64,000 nt of DNA, from contig NZ_CP090959.1 in the NCBI RefSeq assembly GCF_024138675.1, forward strand, positions 1,457,501 to 1,521,500. Direction: 5' to 3'. Of the stretch, positions 11,844 through 21,080 are shown piece after piece. The position numbers were made by a program, and so were the translations under genes. The notes beneath the pieces were generated by a model. That model made no database searches. It saw only the letters and a list, made by a program, of their open reading frames with translations, and was not told the DNA's origin. Positions within the stretch are counted from its first letter, which is position 1, and each line of letters starts with the position of its first letter. This stretch comes from Simiduia sp. 21SJ11W-1. Its GTDB lineage: Bacteria > Pseudomonadota > Gammaproteobacteria > Pseudomonadales > Cellvibrionaceae.

Positions 11844-14249
11844 ATGCTCGCGCCTTGGCGATTTTTCACTCAATTTGGTATTGCTCAATTGGCCTACATT
11901 GCGCTGGTGGCGGCTTTTGTCGTGCAGCCGTATTGGCCGGCGAGCCTACAGAATCTTAGCCAGTGGCTGGATCAGCGGGCGCTCGGCGCCGCCTATTCTT
12001 TGCAGGCGCCGCCAGAGGCCCCGGTAAAGGTGGTTGTGGCAGAGCTTCCCGATGACGTGCTGCAAGCCTTTGTTGCAAATCCGGCAGATCATACCCTTAC
12101 CGAAGAACTGAAAGCAGTTAGCAACCGGGACATTGGCGTGGGGGTATTTTTGCCCTCGGCATTTCGCCCAAACGGTTATGTTAGCGCGGAAGATATTTCC
12201 CAGGCGCTTGCCGTACTAGAGGCGCCTGATGCAAGCCCTGCGCAAGCTGATCAGCTGCGCTTGCGGCTGGCACAATTGGCCCGCTGGCAGGATTTTCTTG
12301 AAGCCCGTGATATCCACTGGTTTTTACCTTGGGGGCAGTTGGCCCAAGGCAGTGGCGAGCCGGTTAATGTGATGCGAGCTACTGCCAGTTGGCAGGCAGG
12401 TGCCTTGCAGTGGCTATTTGAGCCTCGGGCTATTGGTAATGAGTTACACCCGTTCGACTGGCAGTTTGGGCGCTACGCTTTTCTGGGTGCAGGTCCTGCA
12501 TCCTCAATGCCATTGTGGTGGAAAATTTCACCCACTCAACATATTGCCGGTGCGCCGTTGTTGTTTGCCGCCGACCTGGAAAACCTCTCTCAGTTTGAGT
12601 GGCAGGCAGGCCTGTTAACGGCCACAGCCGCCAAGGGCAATTGGCAGCGAAGCGTTGCGCGCGATGGCTACCTCCCCGTGGATTTTCGGCTAACGGCATT
12701 GAGTGCGCCTATGGCCGCCGCCGAAGCGCACCTCCAAGGGGCTGATTTGTTGTTGGTCACCGGCCAAGATAGCCGCTACGCGCAGCTAAGCGCCGCAGCC
12801 TTAAACACCTTGTTAGCCAATCATTACCCCAAGTCGCCCGCTTGGGGCGGTTACTGGAGCGTGGGGTTTATATTGGTGCTAGGGCTGCTGTTCGCGCCAC
12901 TTGCGTTTAAGGCGCGTACGGCGGTTTTTGTGTTGAGCGTCATCATTCTGTTGGCGCTGCTGATTGGCCTGCAAATTGGCGCCCAGGTGTATTACCAGTG
13001 GTGGCTGCCGGTCGGTGTGGGCGTGTTATTTGTTGTCACTGTCTCCGGTTTGCGCTTAGCGGCAGGGCTTTTGAGTTGGCCTGCGCGCCGGTTACAGGCA
13101 AGTTGGGCGCAAGCCTGGCAGCGGATCTTGCGCGAGCAAATTAAGGCGGGCCAACTGGCCGAGGCCGAGAAAACCATCAGCGATGTAGAAGCTTGCAGGC
13201 CAGAACCCTGGCAGCTGGCTGTGAAGTACGAACTGGCCCAAGGCTACGAAAAACAGCGCCGGTATGATCAGGCTGAATCTTTGTATGCCAGTATCTTGTC
13301 GCGATCAGCGAGATTTGCAGATGTAAAAGCGCGCTTGAAGCGGTTGCAGGAAATTTCCAAAAATCCGGCGGGCACGGGCCTGGATGCCACGCTGGTTATC
13401 GATGAGCAAATTATCAATAAACCTGTGCTGGGCCGCTATGAAATTCAAAAGGAGCTGGGCCGCGGCGCAATGGGCGTTGTGTACCTTGCCCGCGACCCGC
13501 GAATCGGGCGCATGGTGGCGGTGAAAACGCTGCATTACAAGCATTTTGAGCCCAATCAACTTGACGGCGTAAAGGCCCGTTTTTTCCGAGAGGCCGAGGC
13601 GGCCGGGCGCTTGAGCCACCCCAATATTGTGTCGGTATTTGATGTGGGTGAAGAGGCGGATCTTGCTTATATCGCCATGGATTTTGTGCCGGGGCGCGCA
13701 TTGAATTTTTATTGTTCACCCGAGCGCCTGTTGCCGGTGCCCATTGTATACGGGCTGATGGCAAAGGCGGCAGACGCGCTGTTTTATGCCCACAAACACC
13801 AGATTGTGCACCGCGATATCAAACCCAGCAATCTGCTTTATGATGCGGAAACCGGCCGTATGAAGGTCAGTGATTTTGGCATTGCGCGCTTGGTAGATAA
13901 CTCCAAAACCCGCACCGGCGATGTGATGGGCAGCCCGCTGTATATGTCGCCCGAGCAGCTTAAAGGCGCCCGTGTGGGTGAGAGTGCCGACATCTACAGC
14001 TTGGGTGTGACCATGTACCAGCTTTTAACGGGTAAACTGCCCTATGATGGTGACTCCCTGGCGAATTTAACCTACAACATTTTGCAGGGTAAGCACCCGA
14101 GTGTGCGTAGCCATCGCCAGGAGTTGCCAGCAAGCGCCACCCGCATTACCAATAAGGCGTTGCAAAAGGAACCGGCAGAGCGCTACCAAACCGCCAAGGA
14201 GATGGCAGATGCATTGCGTAAATCCCTGGCGCGGGATTTTCAGCAGTAA
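11844..14249 (+). CDS. CHASE2-type membrane serine/threonine protein kinase
   Basis: An 801-residue sensor kinase. An N-terminal helix (about 10-32) leads to a periplasmic CHASE2-like sensor region (about 45-330). Three close membrane helices follow (about 337-415), then a TPR-like helical segment (KYELAQGYEKQRRYDQAESLYASIL, about 455-490), then a complete Hanks-type kinase domain from about 530. That domain has the Gly-rich loop ELGRGAMGVVYLA, VAVKTL lysine, catalytic HRDIKPSNLL, SDFGIARL and the APE-like MSPEQ. All catalytic residues are present. It probably links an envelope signal to Thr phosphorylation read by the two flanking FHA proteins. The CHASE2 assignment rests on position and helix layout more than on motifs. 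Confidence 0.9.
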   Translation: MLAPWRFFTQFGIAQLAYIALVAAFVVQPYWPASLQNLSQWLDQRALGAAYSLQAPPEAPVKVVVAELPDDVLQAFVANPADHTLTEELKAVSNRDIGVGVFLPSAFRPNGYVSAEDISQALAVLEAPDASPAQADQLRLRLAQLARWQDFLEARDIHWFLPWGQLAQGSGEPVNVMRATASWQAGALQWLFEPRAIGNELHPFDWQFGRYAFLGAGPASSMPLWWKISPTQHIAGAPLLFAADLENLSQFEWQAGLLTATAAKGNWQRSVARDGYLPVDFRLTALSAPMAAAEAHLQGADLLLVTGQDSRYAQLSAAALNTLLANHYPKSPAWGGYWSVGFILVLGLLFAPLAFKARTAVFVLSVIILLALLIGLQIGAQVYYQWWLPVGVGVLFVVTVSGLRLAAGLLSWPARRLQASWAQAWQRILREQIKAGQLAEAEKTISDVEACRPEPWQLAVKYELAQGYEKQRRYDQAESLYASILSRSARFADVKARLKRLQEISKNPAGTGLDATLVIDEQIINKPVLGRYEIQKELGRGAMGVVYLARDPRIGRMVAVKTLHYKHFEPNQLDGVKARFFREAEAAGRLSHPNIVSVFDVGEEADLAYIAMDFVPGRALNFYCSPERLLPVPIVYGLMAKAADALFYAHKHQIVHRDIKPSNLLYDAETGRMKVSDFGIARLVDNSKTRTGDVMGSPLYMSPEQLKGARVGESADIYSLGVTMYQLLTGKLPYDGDSLANLTYNILQGKHPSVRSHRQELPASATRITNKALQKEPAERYQTAKEMADALRKSLARDFQQ

Positions 14250-14439
14250 CCTTGGCAATAGGCGGGCCACCGGCGTGAAACCAATCGTGTGCTTAGCAGT
14301 CGAATGCTAGATGATGTACCGCCCATAGCGGGGCTGGCCGCAGGGGCGCTCAGTAATTAAAACAAGCCTGGCCTTGGGCATAGGTTAACAATCGCGGGGC
14401 TTTGCCCATGCTTTGTGAGAAAACGTAAGAGGTTTAGAT

Positions 14440-14793
14440 ATGGCTCAGTTAGCGCAACTCATTGACGATGTAGTGGTAAATAAATTTGATTTGGCGGCAG
14501 AGCCTTTAACCATCGGCCGCCACCCGGATAACCGGGTGCAAATTGATGACGGCGCAGTGAGCGGCCGCCATGCGGTAGTTAGCCTGAACGCGAATCCGGA
14601 CTTCCCCGACTTTCAGGAAGTGATTATTGAAGATTTGGGCAGCACCAATGGTACGCGCGTTAATGGCGAGCGCATTAGCGGCCGTGTACAGCTGCACGCC
14701 GGTGATGTGGTAAAAATTGGTTGGAATGAATTCAAGCTGATAGACCACAAGGCAAAGAACCTTGCCAGTACTGTACATATGCTGCACGACTAA
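14440..14793 (+). CDS. FHA-domain protein
   Basis: A 117-residue single-domain FHA protein with PLTIGRHPDNRVQIDDGAVSGRHAVV and EDLGSTNGTRVNGERI. It is clearly related to the one at 11439 but more canonical at the SGRH and STNGT positions. TAAGAGG before the ATG is a good ribosome site. It lies 190 bases past the kinase gene and ends the signalling cluster, closed by the terminator at 14855. Confidence 0.93.
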   Translation: MAQLAQLIDDVVVNKFDLAAEPLTIGRHPDNRVQIDDGAVSGRHAVVSLNANPDFPDFQEVIIEDLGSTNGTRVNGERISGRVQLHAGDVVKIGWNEFKLIDHKAKNLASTVHMLHD

Positions 14794-14854
14794 CAGCGAA
14801 AGGTGAGGGCTGCCTGGTTACTGCCGGGCCGCTAGCTCCCGAAAATTACGCCAT

Positions 14855-14884
14855 AAAAAAACCGCGCATTGCGCGGTTTTTTTT
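14855..14884. terminator. bidirectional rho-independent terminator
   Basis: AAAAAACCGCGCATTGCG CGGTTTTTTTT arrangement: a GC-rich stem with A run before and T run after. It separates the convergent FHA gene (+) and fdxA (-). Confidence 0.92.
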
Positions 14885-14904
14885 AAGCTTGCTGCAACCC
14901 GTGC

Positions 14905-15228
14905 TTAGCGCTCCAGGTATTGCAGCTTGCCCTCAACGCCATCCCATTCGGCGGCATCGGCCGGGGCGTCTTTCATTTCGGTAATGTTGGGCCAGGTTTC
15001 GGCCAGCTCTGCGTTCAGCTCCAGGAATACTTCCTGACCTTCTGGCAGTTCATCTTCCGAGAAAATGGCATTCACCGGGCACTCCGGCTCGCATAGCGCA
15101 CAGTCGATACATTCGTCTGGGTGAATTACCAAGAAGTTAGGGCCTTCGTAGAAGCAATCTACTGGGCAGACTTCTACGCAGTCAGTGTGCTTACACTTGA
15201 TACAGTTTTCACCAACAACGAACGTCAT
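14905..15228 (-). CDS. fdxA: seven-iron ferredoxin (3Fe-4S plus 4Fe-4S), FdI type
   Basis: 107 residues, the length of Azotobacter vinelandii ferredoxin I and very similar along its full length. Cysteines fall at 9, 12, 17, 21, 25, 40, 43, 46 and 50. This is the FdI pattern (one residue later, counting the Met), giving one 3Fe-4S and one 4Fe-4S cluster. The C-terminal WPNITE...[14 protein letters not shown]-like tail is typical. It transfers single electrons in the cytosol and in Azotobacter is tied to redox control. It lies downstream of mutS on the same strand, a common gammaproteobacterial arrangement. Confidence 0.97.
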   Translation of the reverse strand: MTFVVGENCIKCKHTDCVEVCPVDCFYEGPNFLVIHPDECIDCALCEPECPVNAIFSEDELPEGQEVFLELNAELAETWPNITEMKDAPADAAEWDGVEGKLQYLER

Positions 15229-15314
15229 TATCGCTACTCCGTCTTATACGAAAAATCGGCGGGCATTCTACCCCAAGTTTTAGCAGGCTTCTAACTTTTT
15301 AACGGTTAAATGCC

Positions 15315-17921
15315 TCAAATCTGCTGTTTTAGTTTGTATAACAGCTCCAGCGCGCGCCTGGGTGAAAGGTCGTCTAGGTCGATTTCAGCCAATTGCTCCA
15401 CTACCGGGTGCGAGGGTGCGCTGAAAAGATCGTTCTGTAGCGGCCCGCCGGCGGGTGCGGGCTGGGCGGGTTTGGGCGTTTCAATGGGGCTAGGCGCTAC
15501 CACCGGCTGGTGGCTGCCGGCCTCCAACTGGGCCAGTTGTTGCTGGGCCAAAGCCAGTACCGCGCTCGGAATGCCGGCAAGCTTGGCCACTTGAATACCG
15601 TAGCTTTGGCTGGCTGGCCCTTCCTGAATGTGGTGCAGGAATACGATGTTGTCTTTATGCTCGGTGGCGCTCAGGTGCACGTTGGCAATGCCCGGCACCG
15701 ATTCCGGGAGCGCTGTGATTTCAAAATAGTGGGTGGCAAACAAGGTAAACGCCTTCACACTTTGGGCCAGATGCATGGCGGCTGCCCATGCGAGCGATAG
15801 GCCGTCGAAGGTGCTGGTGCCACGGCCCACTTCGTCCATCAGCACCAGGCTGTTGTCGGTGGCGTTGTGCAAGATGTTCGCGGTTTCGGTCATTTCCACC
15901 ATAAAGGTTGAGCGGCCGCTGGCGAGATCATCGCTAGAGCCTATACGGGTAAAAATGCGGTCAACCATGCCCAAGGTGCACTCGCTGGCCGGCACAAAGG
16001 CGCCGATTTGTGCAAGCAATACAATCAGCGCGGTTTGGCGCATGTAGGTAGATTTACCGCCCATATTCGGGCCGGTAATCACCAGCATGTGGCGCTCGCG
16101 ATCGAGCGTAAGATTGTTGGCCACAAAGGGCTTGCTTGATACCTGCTCCACAACCGGGTGGCGCCCCTGCACAATATGGATGCCGGGGGTGGCCGAAAGG
16201 CTGGGCTTACACAGGTTCAGGCACTCGGCGCGCTCGGCAAGGCTTGTAAGCACATCAAGTTCAGATACCGCCGCACTGGCATCCTGCAGGGCGATCAGGT
16301 GCTCGTTAAGGGTTTCCAGTAATGATTCATACAGCGCTTTTTCACGGGTGAGTGCCCGGCTTTTGGCCGACAAGGCCTTATCTTCAAACTCTTTTAGTTC
16401 CGGCGTAATAAAGCGCTCGGCATTCTTGAGGGTTTGCCGGCGAATGTAGTCTGCCGGCGCTTGATCTGCCTGGCCGCGGCTTAGCTCAATAAAGTAGCCG
16501 TGCACCCGGTTGTAGCCCACTTTTAAGGTAGAAAGCTTGGTGCGTTCGCGCTCGCGGGTTTCCAGGTCCACCAGAAACTGGCCCGCGTTGGTGCTGATGG
16601 CGCGCAACTCGTCCAGCTCGTCATCAAAGCCCTCTGCTATAACGCCACCCTCGCGAATCACTACCGGTGGGTTTTCAACCAGCGCCCGGTCTAGCAGGGC
16701 TACAAGCTCCGGGAACTCGCCAATTTGTGCACTTAGGGCGTTTACGCGCACAGCCTGGGCGCAGGCCAAGTGCTGCTGCAGCTGTGGGAAGGCCGCCAGC
16801 GAATGCAGCAGTCGGCTTAGGTCGCGCGGGCGGGCCGAGCGCAGTGCCAATCGGCCCAAGATGCGCTCCATATCACCTACTTGTTTGAGGGTTTGCCGTA
16901 TTGGCTCAAAGGCGTAATCGGCCAGCAACCAGCTGATGGCATCCTGGCGTTCGGTGAGAATCTCACGATTGCGAAGTGGCCGGTTCAGCCAGCGCCGCAT
17001 TAGCCGGCGGCCCATGGCGGTTACGGCTGTGTTTAATACTGCCAGCAGTGTGTTTTCGTCGCCGCCGCTTAAATTGGTGTCTATTTCCAGGTTGCGGCGG
17101 GTGGCGGCATCCATGGCAACGGCTTCATCGCGGTTTTCTACCCCCAGCGCCCGAATATGGGGCAGGGCGGTGCGTTGGGTCTCCCGTGCGTAGGCCAACA
17201 GGCAGCCAGCCGCGCCCAGCGCCGCGTGCAGGTGGCCGCAACCAAATCCGTCGAGATCCTGGGTGCCAAATTGCTGATTCAGCAGGTGCTGTGCGGTATC
17301 TAGCTCAAATTCCCAGGGCGCTCGCCGACGCAAGCCTTTGCGGTTGCCGAATAAAGGCTGCTCGGCCAGGGTGTCGGCCACCAAGAGTTCGGCGGGGTTT
17401 AGTCGCTGCAGTTCGGCGGCGAGTGCCGCCTCGCCTTCCACTTCGAGCACCAAAAAGCGGCCAGAGCCGATATCCAGGCTTGCCAGGCCATAGGTTTCCC
17501 CTTGCTGGTATACCGCAACCAGCAGGTTGTCCTGGCGCTCATCCAGCAACGCCTCATCACTGACGGTGCCTGGCGTAACAATGCGCACCACCTTGCGTTC
17601 TACCGGCCCTTTGCTGGTGGCCGGGTCACCAATTTGTTCGCAAATAGCAACCGATACCCCAAGCTTCACCAGCCTGGCCAGGTAGCCGTCGGCGGCGTGA
17701 AAGGGGATGCCCGCCATGGGGATGGGCTCGCCATTGGATTTGCCACGGGCGGTAAGGGTGACATCCAGCATTTCACTGGCTTGTTTCGCGTCGTCAAAGA
17801 ACAGCTCGTAGAAGTCACCCATCCGGTAAAACACCATTTCTTGGGGGTGTTCAGCCTTGATGCGCAAGTACTGTTGCATCATGGGGGTGTGCGAAGACAA
17901 ATCTTTAACTGGCTGATTCAT
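15315..17921 (-). CDS. mutS: DNA mismatch repair protein MutS
   Basis: 868 residues (E. coli 853). The mismatch-reading Phe-X-Glu is in [11 protein letters not shown] (F37, E39). Connector, core and clamp domains follow, and the ABC-type ATPase has Walker [26 protein letters not shown] and FATHYFEIT. The C-terminal region (about 800-868), with the tail dimerisation helix [15 protein letters not shown], is intact. MutS detects mismatches and recruits MutL. fdxA follows 86 bases downstream and pncC-recA is divergent. Confidence 0.98.
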   Translation of the reverse strand: MNQPVKDLSSHTPMMQQYLRIKAEHPQEMVFYRMGDFYELFFDDAKQASEMLDVTLTARGKSNGEPIPMAGIPFHAADGYLARLVKLGVSVAICEQIGDPATSKGPVERKVVRIVTPGTVSDEALLDERQDNLLVAVYQQGETYGLASLDIGSGRFLVLEVEGEAALAAELQRLNPAELLVADTLAEQPLFGNRKGLRRRAPWEFELDTAQHLLNQQFGTQDLDGFGCGHLHAALGAAGCLLAYARETQRTALPHIRALGVENRDEAVAMDAATRRNLEIDTNLSGGDENTLLAVLNTAVTAMGRRLMRRWLNRPLRNREILTERQDAISWLLADYAFEPIRQTLKQVGDMERILGRLALRSARPRDLSRLLHSLAAFPQLQQHLACAQAVRVNALSAQIGEFPELVALLDRALVENPPVVIREGGVIAEGFDDELDELRAISTNAGQFLVDLETRERERTKLSTLKVGYNRVHGYFIELSRGQADQAPADYIRRQTLKNAERFITPELKEFEDKALSAKSRALTREKALYESLLETLNEHLIALQDASAAVSELDVLTSLAERAECLNLCKPSLSATPGIHIVQGRHPVVEQVSSKPFVANNLTLDRERHMLVITGPNMGGKSTYMRQTALIVLLAQIGAFVPASECTLGMVDRIFTRIGSSDDLASGRSTFMVEMTETANILHNATDNSLVLMDEVGRGTSTFDGLSLAWAAAMHLAQSVKAFTLFATHYFEITALPESVPGIANVHLSATEHKDNIVFLHHIQEGPASQSYGIQVAKLAGIPSAVLALAQQQLAQLEAGSHQPVVAPSPIETPKPAQPAPAGGPLQNDLFSAPSHPVVEQLAEIDLDDLSPRRALELLYKLKQQI

Positions 17922-18013
17922 AGTGGCTACTGGGTTGTTGGATGCGGCTGTAAGGGTGAAGATAGGGCGGGTATTCTACGCAAATCCAAGGCATCCATAA
18001 ACGACATAAACCC

Positions 18014-18508
18014 ATGACCCACCCGCTAACTTCATACGTAGACACAATCGCCCAAGCGCTAACGCAGCTGGGCCAAACGGTAAGCACCGCCGAATCCTGC
18101 ACAGGTGGAGGCCTGGCCCAGGCGCTCACTGCTGTGGCTGGCAGTTCCGCATGGTTTGAATACGGCTGGGTGACCTATGCCAATGCCGCCAAGGTGTCGC
18201 AACTTGGCGTAGAGGCCAAAGCATTGGCAGAGCAGGGTGCGGTGAGTGAGGCGGTGGCTTTGCAAATGGCGGCAGGGGCTGCCAAGGCGGCCGCAAGCAA
18301 CTGGGCGGTAGCCACTACGGGCATTGCGGGCCCGGGCGGCGGCACGGCCAATAAACCCGTAGGTACTGTGTGGATTGCTTGGTATGAAGGCCAAAAAGCG
18401 ACCGCTGAGCACTACCTGTTTGAAGGTTCTCGCGAAAAGGTAAGGGTGCAGGCGGTAGAGGCTGCGCTAAGTGGGCTTGCAGAGCGGCTTAAAAAAAGTA
18501 CTGTATGA
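18014..18508 (+). CDS. pncC: nicotinamide-nucleotide amidase (CinA C-terminal domain family)
   Basis: 164 residues, the stand-alone CinA-C form. Motifs are [36 protein letters not shown] (start AESCTGG) and [23 protein letters not shown]. The enzyme deamidates NMN to nicotinate mononucleotide, recycling a by-product of DNA ligase. It sits just before recA as in most gammaproteobacteria, and its stop codon lies inside the first LexA box of recA. Confidence 0.95.
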   Translation: MTHPLTSYVDTIAQALTQLGQTVSTAESCTGGGLAQALTAVAGSSAWFEYGWVTYANAAKVSQLGVEAKALAEQGAVSEAVALQMAAGAAKAAASNWAVATTGIAGPGGGTANKPVGTVWIAWYEGQKATAEHYLFEGSREKVRVQAVEAALSGLAERLKKSTV

Positions 18509-18536
18509 TTGTATAGTACTGGTTGCGCATACAGTA
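18499..18536 (+). promoter_or_regulatory. two abutting LexA (SOS) boxes upstream of recA
   Basis: Box 1 is 18499-18518 (TACTGTATGATTGTATAGTA), box 2 is 18517-18536 (TACTGGTTGCGCATACAGTA); they share two bases. Box 2 has the full CTG-N10-CAG core. Box 1 has CTG-N10-TAG and matches 15 of 20 positions of the E. coli-type consensus. Box 1 spans the pncC stop codon (18506-18508). The recA -35 element lies within box 2, so LexA would block polymerase. Confidence 0.82.
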
Positions 18537-18551
18537 ATTTTGCCCTATGCT
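18523..18551 (+). promoter_or_regulatory. likely recA promoter
   Basis: TTGCGC (18523-18528), 17-base spacer, TATGCT (18546-18551). Moderate matches, but the spacing is ideal and the overlap with the LexA box is as expected for an SOS gene. Confidence 0.55.
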
Positions 18552-18644
18552 ACTCAACAACTAAGCGGCATCAGACCGCCCTATAGCTAACAAGAGCCCG
18601 TTGGGCGCAGATTTATCAAAATTAGAAATTTAAAAGGTATCAAC

Positions 18645-19688
18645 ATGGACCAAAACAAAGAAAAGGCATTGCAGGCGGCGCTGTCTCAAATTGAGCGTCA
18701 GTTTGGTAAAGGCACCGTTATGCGCATGGGTGATCGCGAGCGCGTCGCGATTCCTGCAATCTCTACGGGCTCTCTGGGCCTTGATGTGGCGCTGGGGGTG
18801 GGTGGCTTGCCTAAGGGTCGTATTGTTGAAATTTACGGGCCGGAGTCTTCCGGTAAAACTACGCTCACCTTGCAGGTAATTGCCGAGGCCCAGCGCAAAG
18901 GCGGCGTATGCGCCTTTGTTGATGCCGAGCACGCACTCGACCCGCAGTATGCTGAAAAGTTGGGCGTTAACGTAGACGATTTGATTGTGTCTCAGCCAGA
19001 TACCGGCGAGCAGGCCCTAGAAGTGGCCGATATGCTGGTGCGCTCAGGTGCTGTAGACGTGCTGGTTGTAGACTCCGTGGCCGCCCTCACACCAAAAGCT
19101 GAAATTGAAGGTGAAATGGGTGATCACCACGTAGGCTTGCAGGCGCGTTTGATGTCGCAAGCCTTGCGTAAAATTACCGGCAATATCAAAAATGCCAATT
19201 GTCTGGCCATTTTCATTAACCAGATTCGCATGAAAATTGGTGTGATGTTTGGCAACCCTGAAACCACTACAGGTGGTAACGCACTCAAATTTTACTCATC
19301 TGTGCGCTTGGATATTCGCCGCACGGGTGCCGTAAAAGACGGCGACGAGGTAATTGGTAACGAAACCCGCGTGAAGGTTGTGAAGAACAAAGTGGCGCCA
19401 CCGTTTAAACAGGCAGAATTCCAGATTTTGTATGGCCAGGGCATTAACCTGCAGGGTGAAATTATCGACTTTGGGGTGAAGCTGGGCTTGATCGACAAAG
19501 CCGGTGCCTGGTACAGCTATAAAGGCGATAAAATCGGCCAAGGTAAAAACAATGTGGTGAAGTTTTTGATGGAAAACCCCGCTGTTCAAGAAGAGATAGA
19601 GCAGCAGGTTCGTGCAGAATTGTTGGGTGGCAAGGTAAAAGCGCCCGCGGCTGATGAAAATGCCGTTGTTGAAGATGTAGATTCGTAA
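18645..19688 (+). CDS. recA: recombinase RecA
   Basis: 347 residues. Walker A is GPESSGKTT (about residues 66-74), Walker B region [10 protein letters not shown], loop 2 [28 protein letters not shown] (read from NQIRMKIG), and an acidic C-tail. RecA forms filaments on single-stranded DNA for homologous recombination and triggers LexA self-cleavage. AAAAGG lies before the ATG. Regulated by LexA through the boxes at 18499-18536. A terminator separates it from recX, limiting recX expression. Confidence 0.99.
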   Translation: MDQNKEKALQAALSQIERQFGKGTVMRMGDRERVAIPAISTGSLGLDVALGVGGLPKGRIVEIYGPESSGKTTLTLQVIAEAQRKGGVCAFVDAEHALDPQYAEKLGVNVDDLIVSQPDTGEQALEVADMLVRSGAVDVLVVDSVAALTPKAEIEGEMGDHHVGLQARLMSQALRKITGNIKNANCLAIFINQIRMKIGVMFGNPETTTGGNALKFYSSVRLDIRRTGAVKDGDEVIGNETRVKVVKNKVAPPFKQAEFQILYGQGINLQGEIIDFGVKLGLIDKAGAWYSYKGDKIGQGKNNVVKFLMENPAVQEEIEQQVRAELLGGKVKAPAADENAVVEDVDS

Positions 19689-19700
19689 GGTTGTTAGCTC

Positions 19701-19733
19701 GCCTCGCGGCCTTGGTGTCGCGAGGCTTTTTTT
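19701..19733 (+). terminator. rho-independent terminator between recA and recX
   Basis: GCCTCGCG pairs with CGCGAGGC, then seven T. In E. coli too a terminator sits between these genes and recX comes mainly from read-through. Confidence 0.88.
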
Positions 19734-19827
19734 GATCCAGATATTGCGGCAGTAAATTTGTATCACACCCCTCATTAGGCGTAATCGTTAGCACTTATTT
19801 TTCGGTACAGATGTAAGGAGAGCGCAG

Positions 19828-20316
19828 GTGGCTTATAGCAGAAACTCTAAACCTTCCTTAACCACTGAGCCCGAAGTTATGGATGCGTGCATACGCTTAT
19901 TGGCGCGCAGAGACTACAGCGCGGGTGAACTGCGTAAAAAGTTGGCTGCCAAATCTGCAGACCAGACGATAGTTGAGCGTGTCATTGCTCGGGTGCAAGA
20001 GCTGGGTTACCAAAATGATGAACGCTACGCAGGTGCCTATGTGCGCTACGCCATTAGCCAAGGCAAGGGGCCGGGTTGGATTGCGGCGCAGCTTTTTCAG
20101 CGTGAAATCCATAAGGCACTAATAGACGATAGTATTGAATCTGCCGAGGTGGATTGGCAGGCGCTTGCCGAAGAGCAGCTGCAGAGGAAGTTCAAAGGCC
20201 CGGCCCTTGATCCAAAAGAACTCGCCCGTCAATTTCGTTACCTATCCAGCCGTGGCTTTCAGCCAGATATTATTCGCAGTGCAGTAGATTCCCTTAAAGC
20301 GGAGGCGGTACTTTAG
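19828..20316 (+). CDS. recX: RecA regulator RecX
   Basis: 162 residues made of three-helix repeats: ACIRLLARRDYSAGELRKKL, VIARVQELGYQNDERYAGAYV, then FRYLSSRGFQPDIIRSAV. RecX caps RecA filaments and limits recombination. The start is GTG 19828, with AAGGAG at 19815-19820 seven bases ahead. The previous gene is recA, from which it is partly insulated by a terminator. Confidence 0.95.
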   Translation: MAYSRNSKPSLTTEPEVMDACIRLLARRDYSAGELRKKLAAKSADQTIVERVIARVQELGYQNDERYAGAYVRYAISQGKGPGWIAAQLFQREIHKALIDDSIESAEVDWQALAEEQLQRKFKGPALDPKELARQFRYLSSRGFQPDIIRSAVDSLKAEAVL

Positions 20317-20404
20317 CCCTTTAAGATTTAGCTGCTTAACCCTTGGCGTGTGAATGCTTTCCCGTTCTTTGTTTTTGGTTTTACTAAAAAGAGGGCAGGT
20401 GTGT

Positions 20405-20769
20405 CACTGCTGTCCCACAAATCTACAGGCATGGAATATGGGGCGGAGTTTGTGACCGTCACCCGCATGGGTTTAAGCGCCCGCTGGCAAAGCAAGGCTT
20501 TGTGGGTGCTTAAACGCCTACATGCTGTGCTTGTAGGCAGGCCCCGAAGGGCGGGTGTCGAGACTAGATGGGTATGACAAACGTTTGCAAAGCCGCAATG
20601 CCAGCCGTCATACGCCAAGAGCTTTGCTCGCAGGCCGGCCCCGAAGGGTATTTACGTCTGGTCACAAACTCGCCCCAGATTTCATGTCCAGATATTGCTT
20701 AGAAACTCTGAGATATAGGTAGTATCAACGTCTGCCTTCAATGGAGACTTAAACTATGGGACAGCAGTG
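20405..20769. repeat. nested inverted-repeat element next to a RAYT gene (REP/MITE-like)
   Basis: No credible gene lies in 20317-21080. The outermost arms are a perfect 13-bp inverted repeat, CACTGCTGTCCCA (20405-20417) and TGGGACAGCAGTG (20757-20769). Inside is a second pair, about 20430-20458 and 20658-20688 (CATGGAATATGGGGCGG with CCGCCCC-type complement), about 28 of 31 positions paired. Within it stand at least three hairpins: 20471-20515 (GTTTAAGC/GCTTAAAC), 20516-20538 (GCCTACA/TGTAGGC) and 20573-20613 (TATGAC/GTCATA). The layout resembles transposase-mobilised REP clusters. The remaining 20770-21080 shows nothing I recognise. Confidence 0.7.
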
Positions 20770-21080
20770 GCAGGTGTGTGGTTTTTTTGGGCGGCAGCTT
20801 AAAGGGGTGTAAAACTTAGGCGATTAATCTAGGTGTGCTATTTCTTGGCTTATTTTCCTGACTCTCAATTTACGCCATGCGCGCTTTTAGATCTCTGTAT
20901 ACCTAGCCTGCCCTTTAACCATTGGGGCCATTCAGGCGGCGTTGTTCATTGCCGTACTTAATATTATGTGGCGGTAGAATGCACGGTTATGCGTTGTACT
21001 TACAATAAAAGCAGTGCAAGTGCAGCGCTGAGATTGGATTGCTAACCCCATTGGGTTGGTAAACGCCCAGTGATATATTG

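Noticed and set aside
20350-20577. 75-residue plus-strand frame after recX
   Set aside because: It runs through the inverted-repeat element, has no ribosome site and no recognisable domain.
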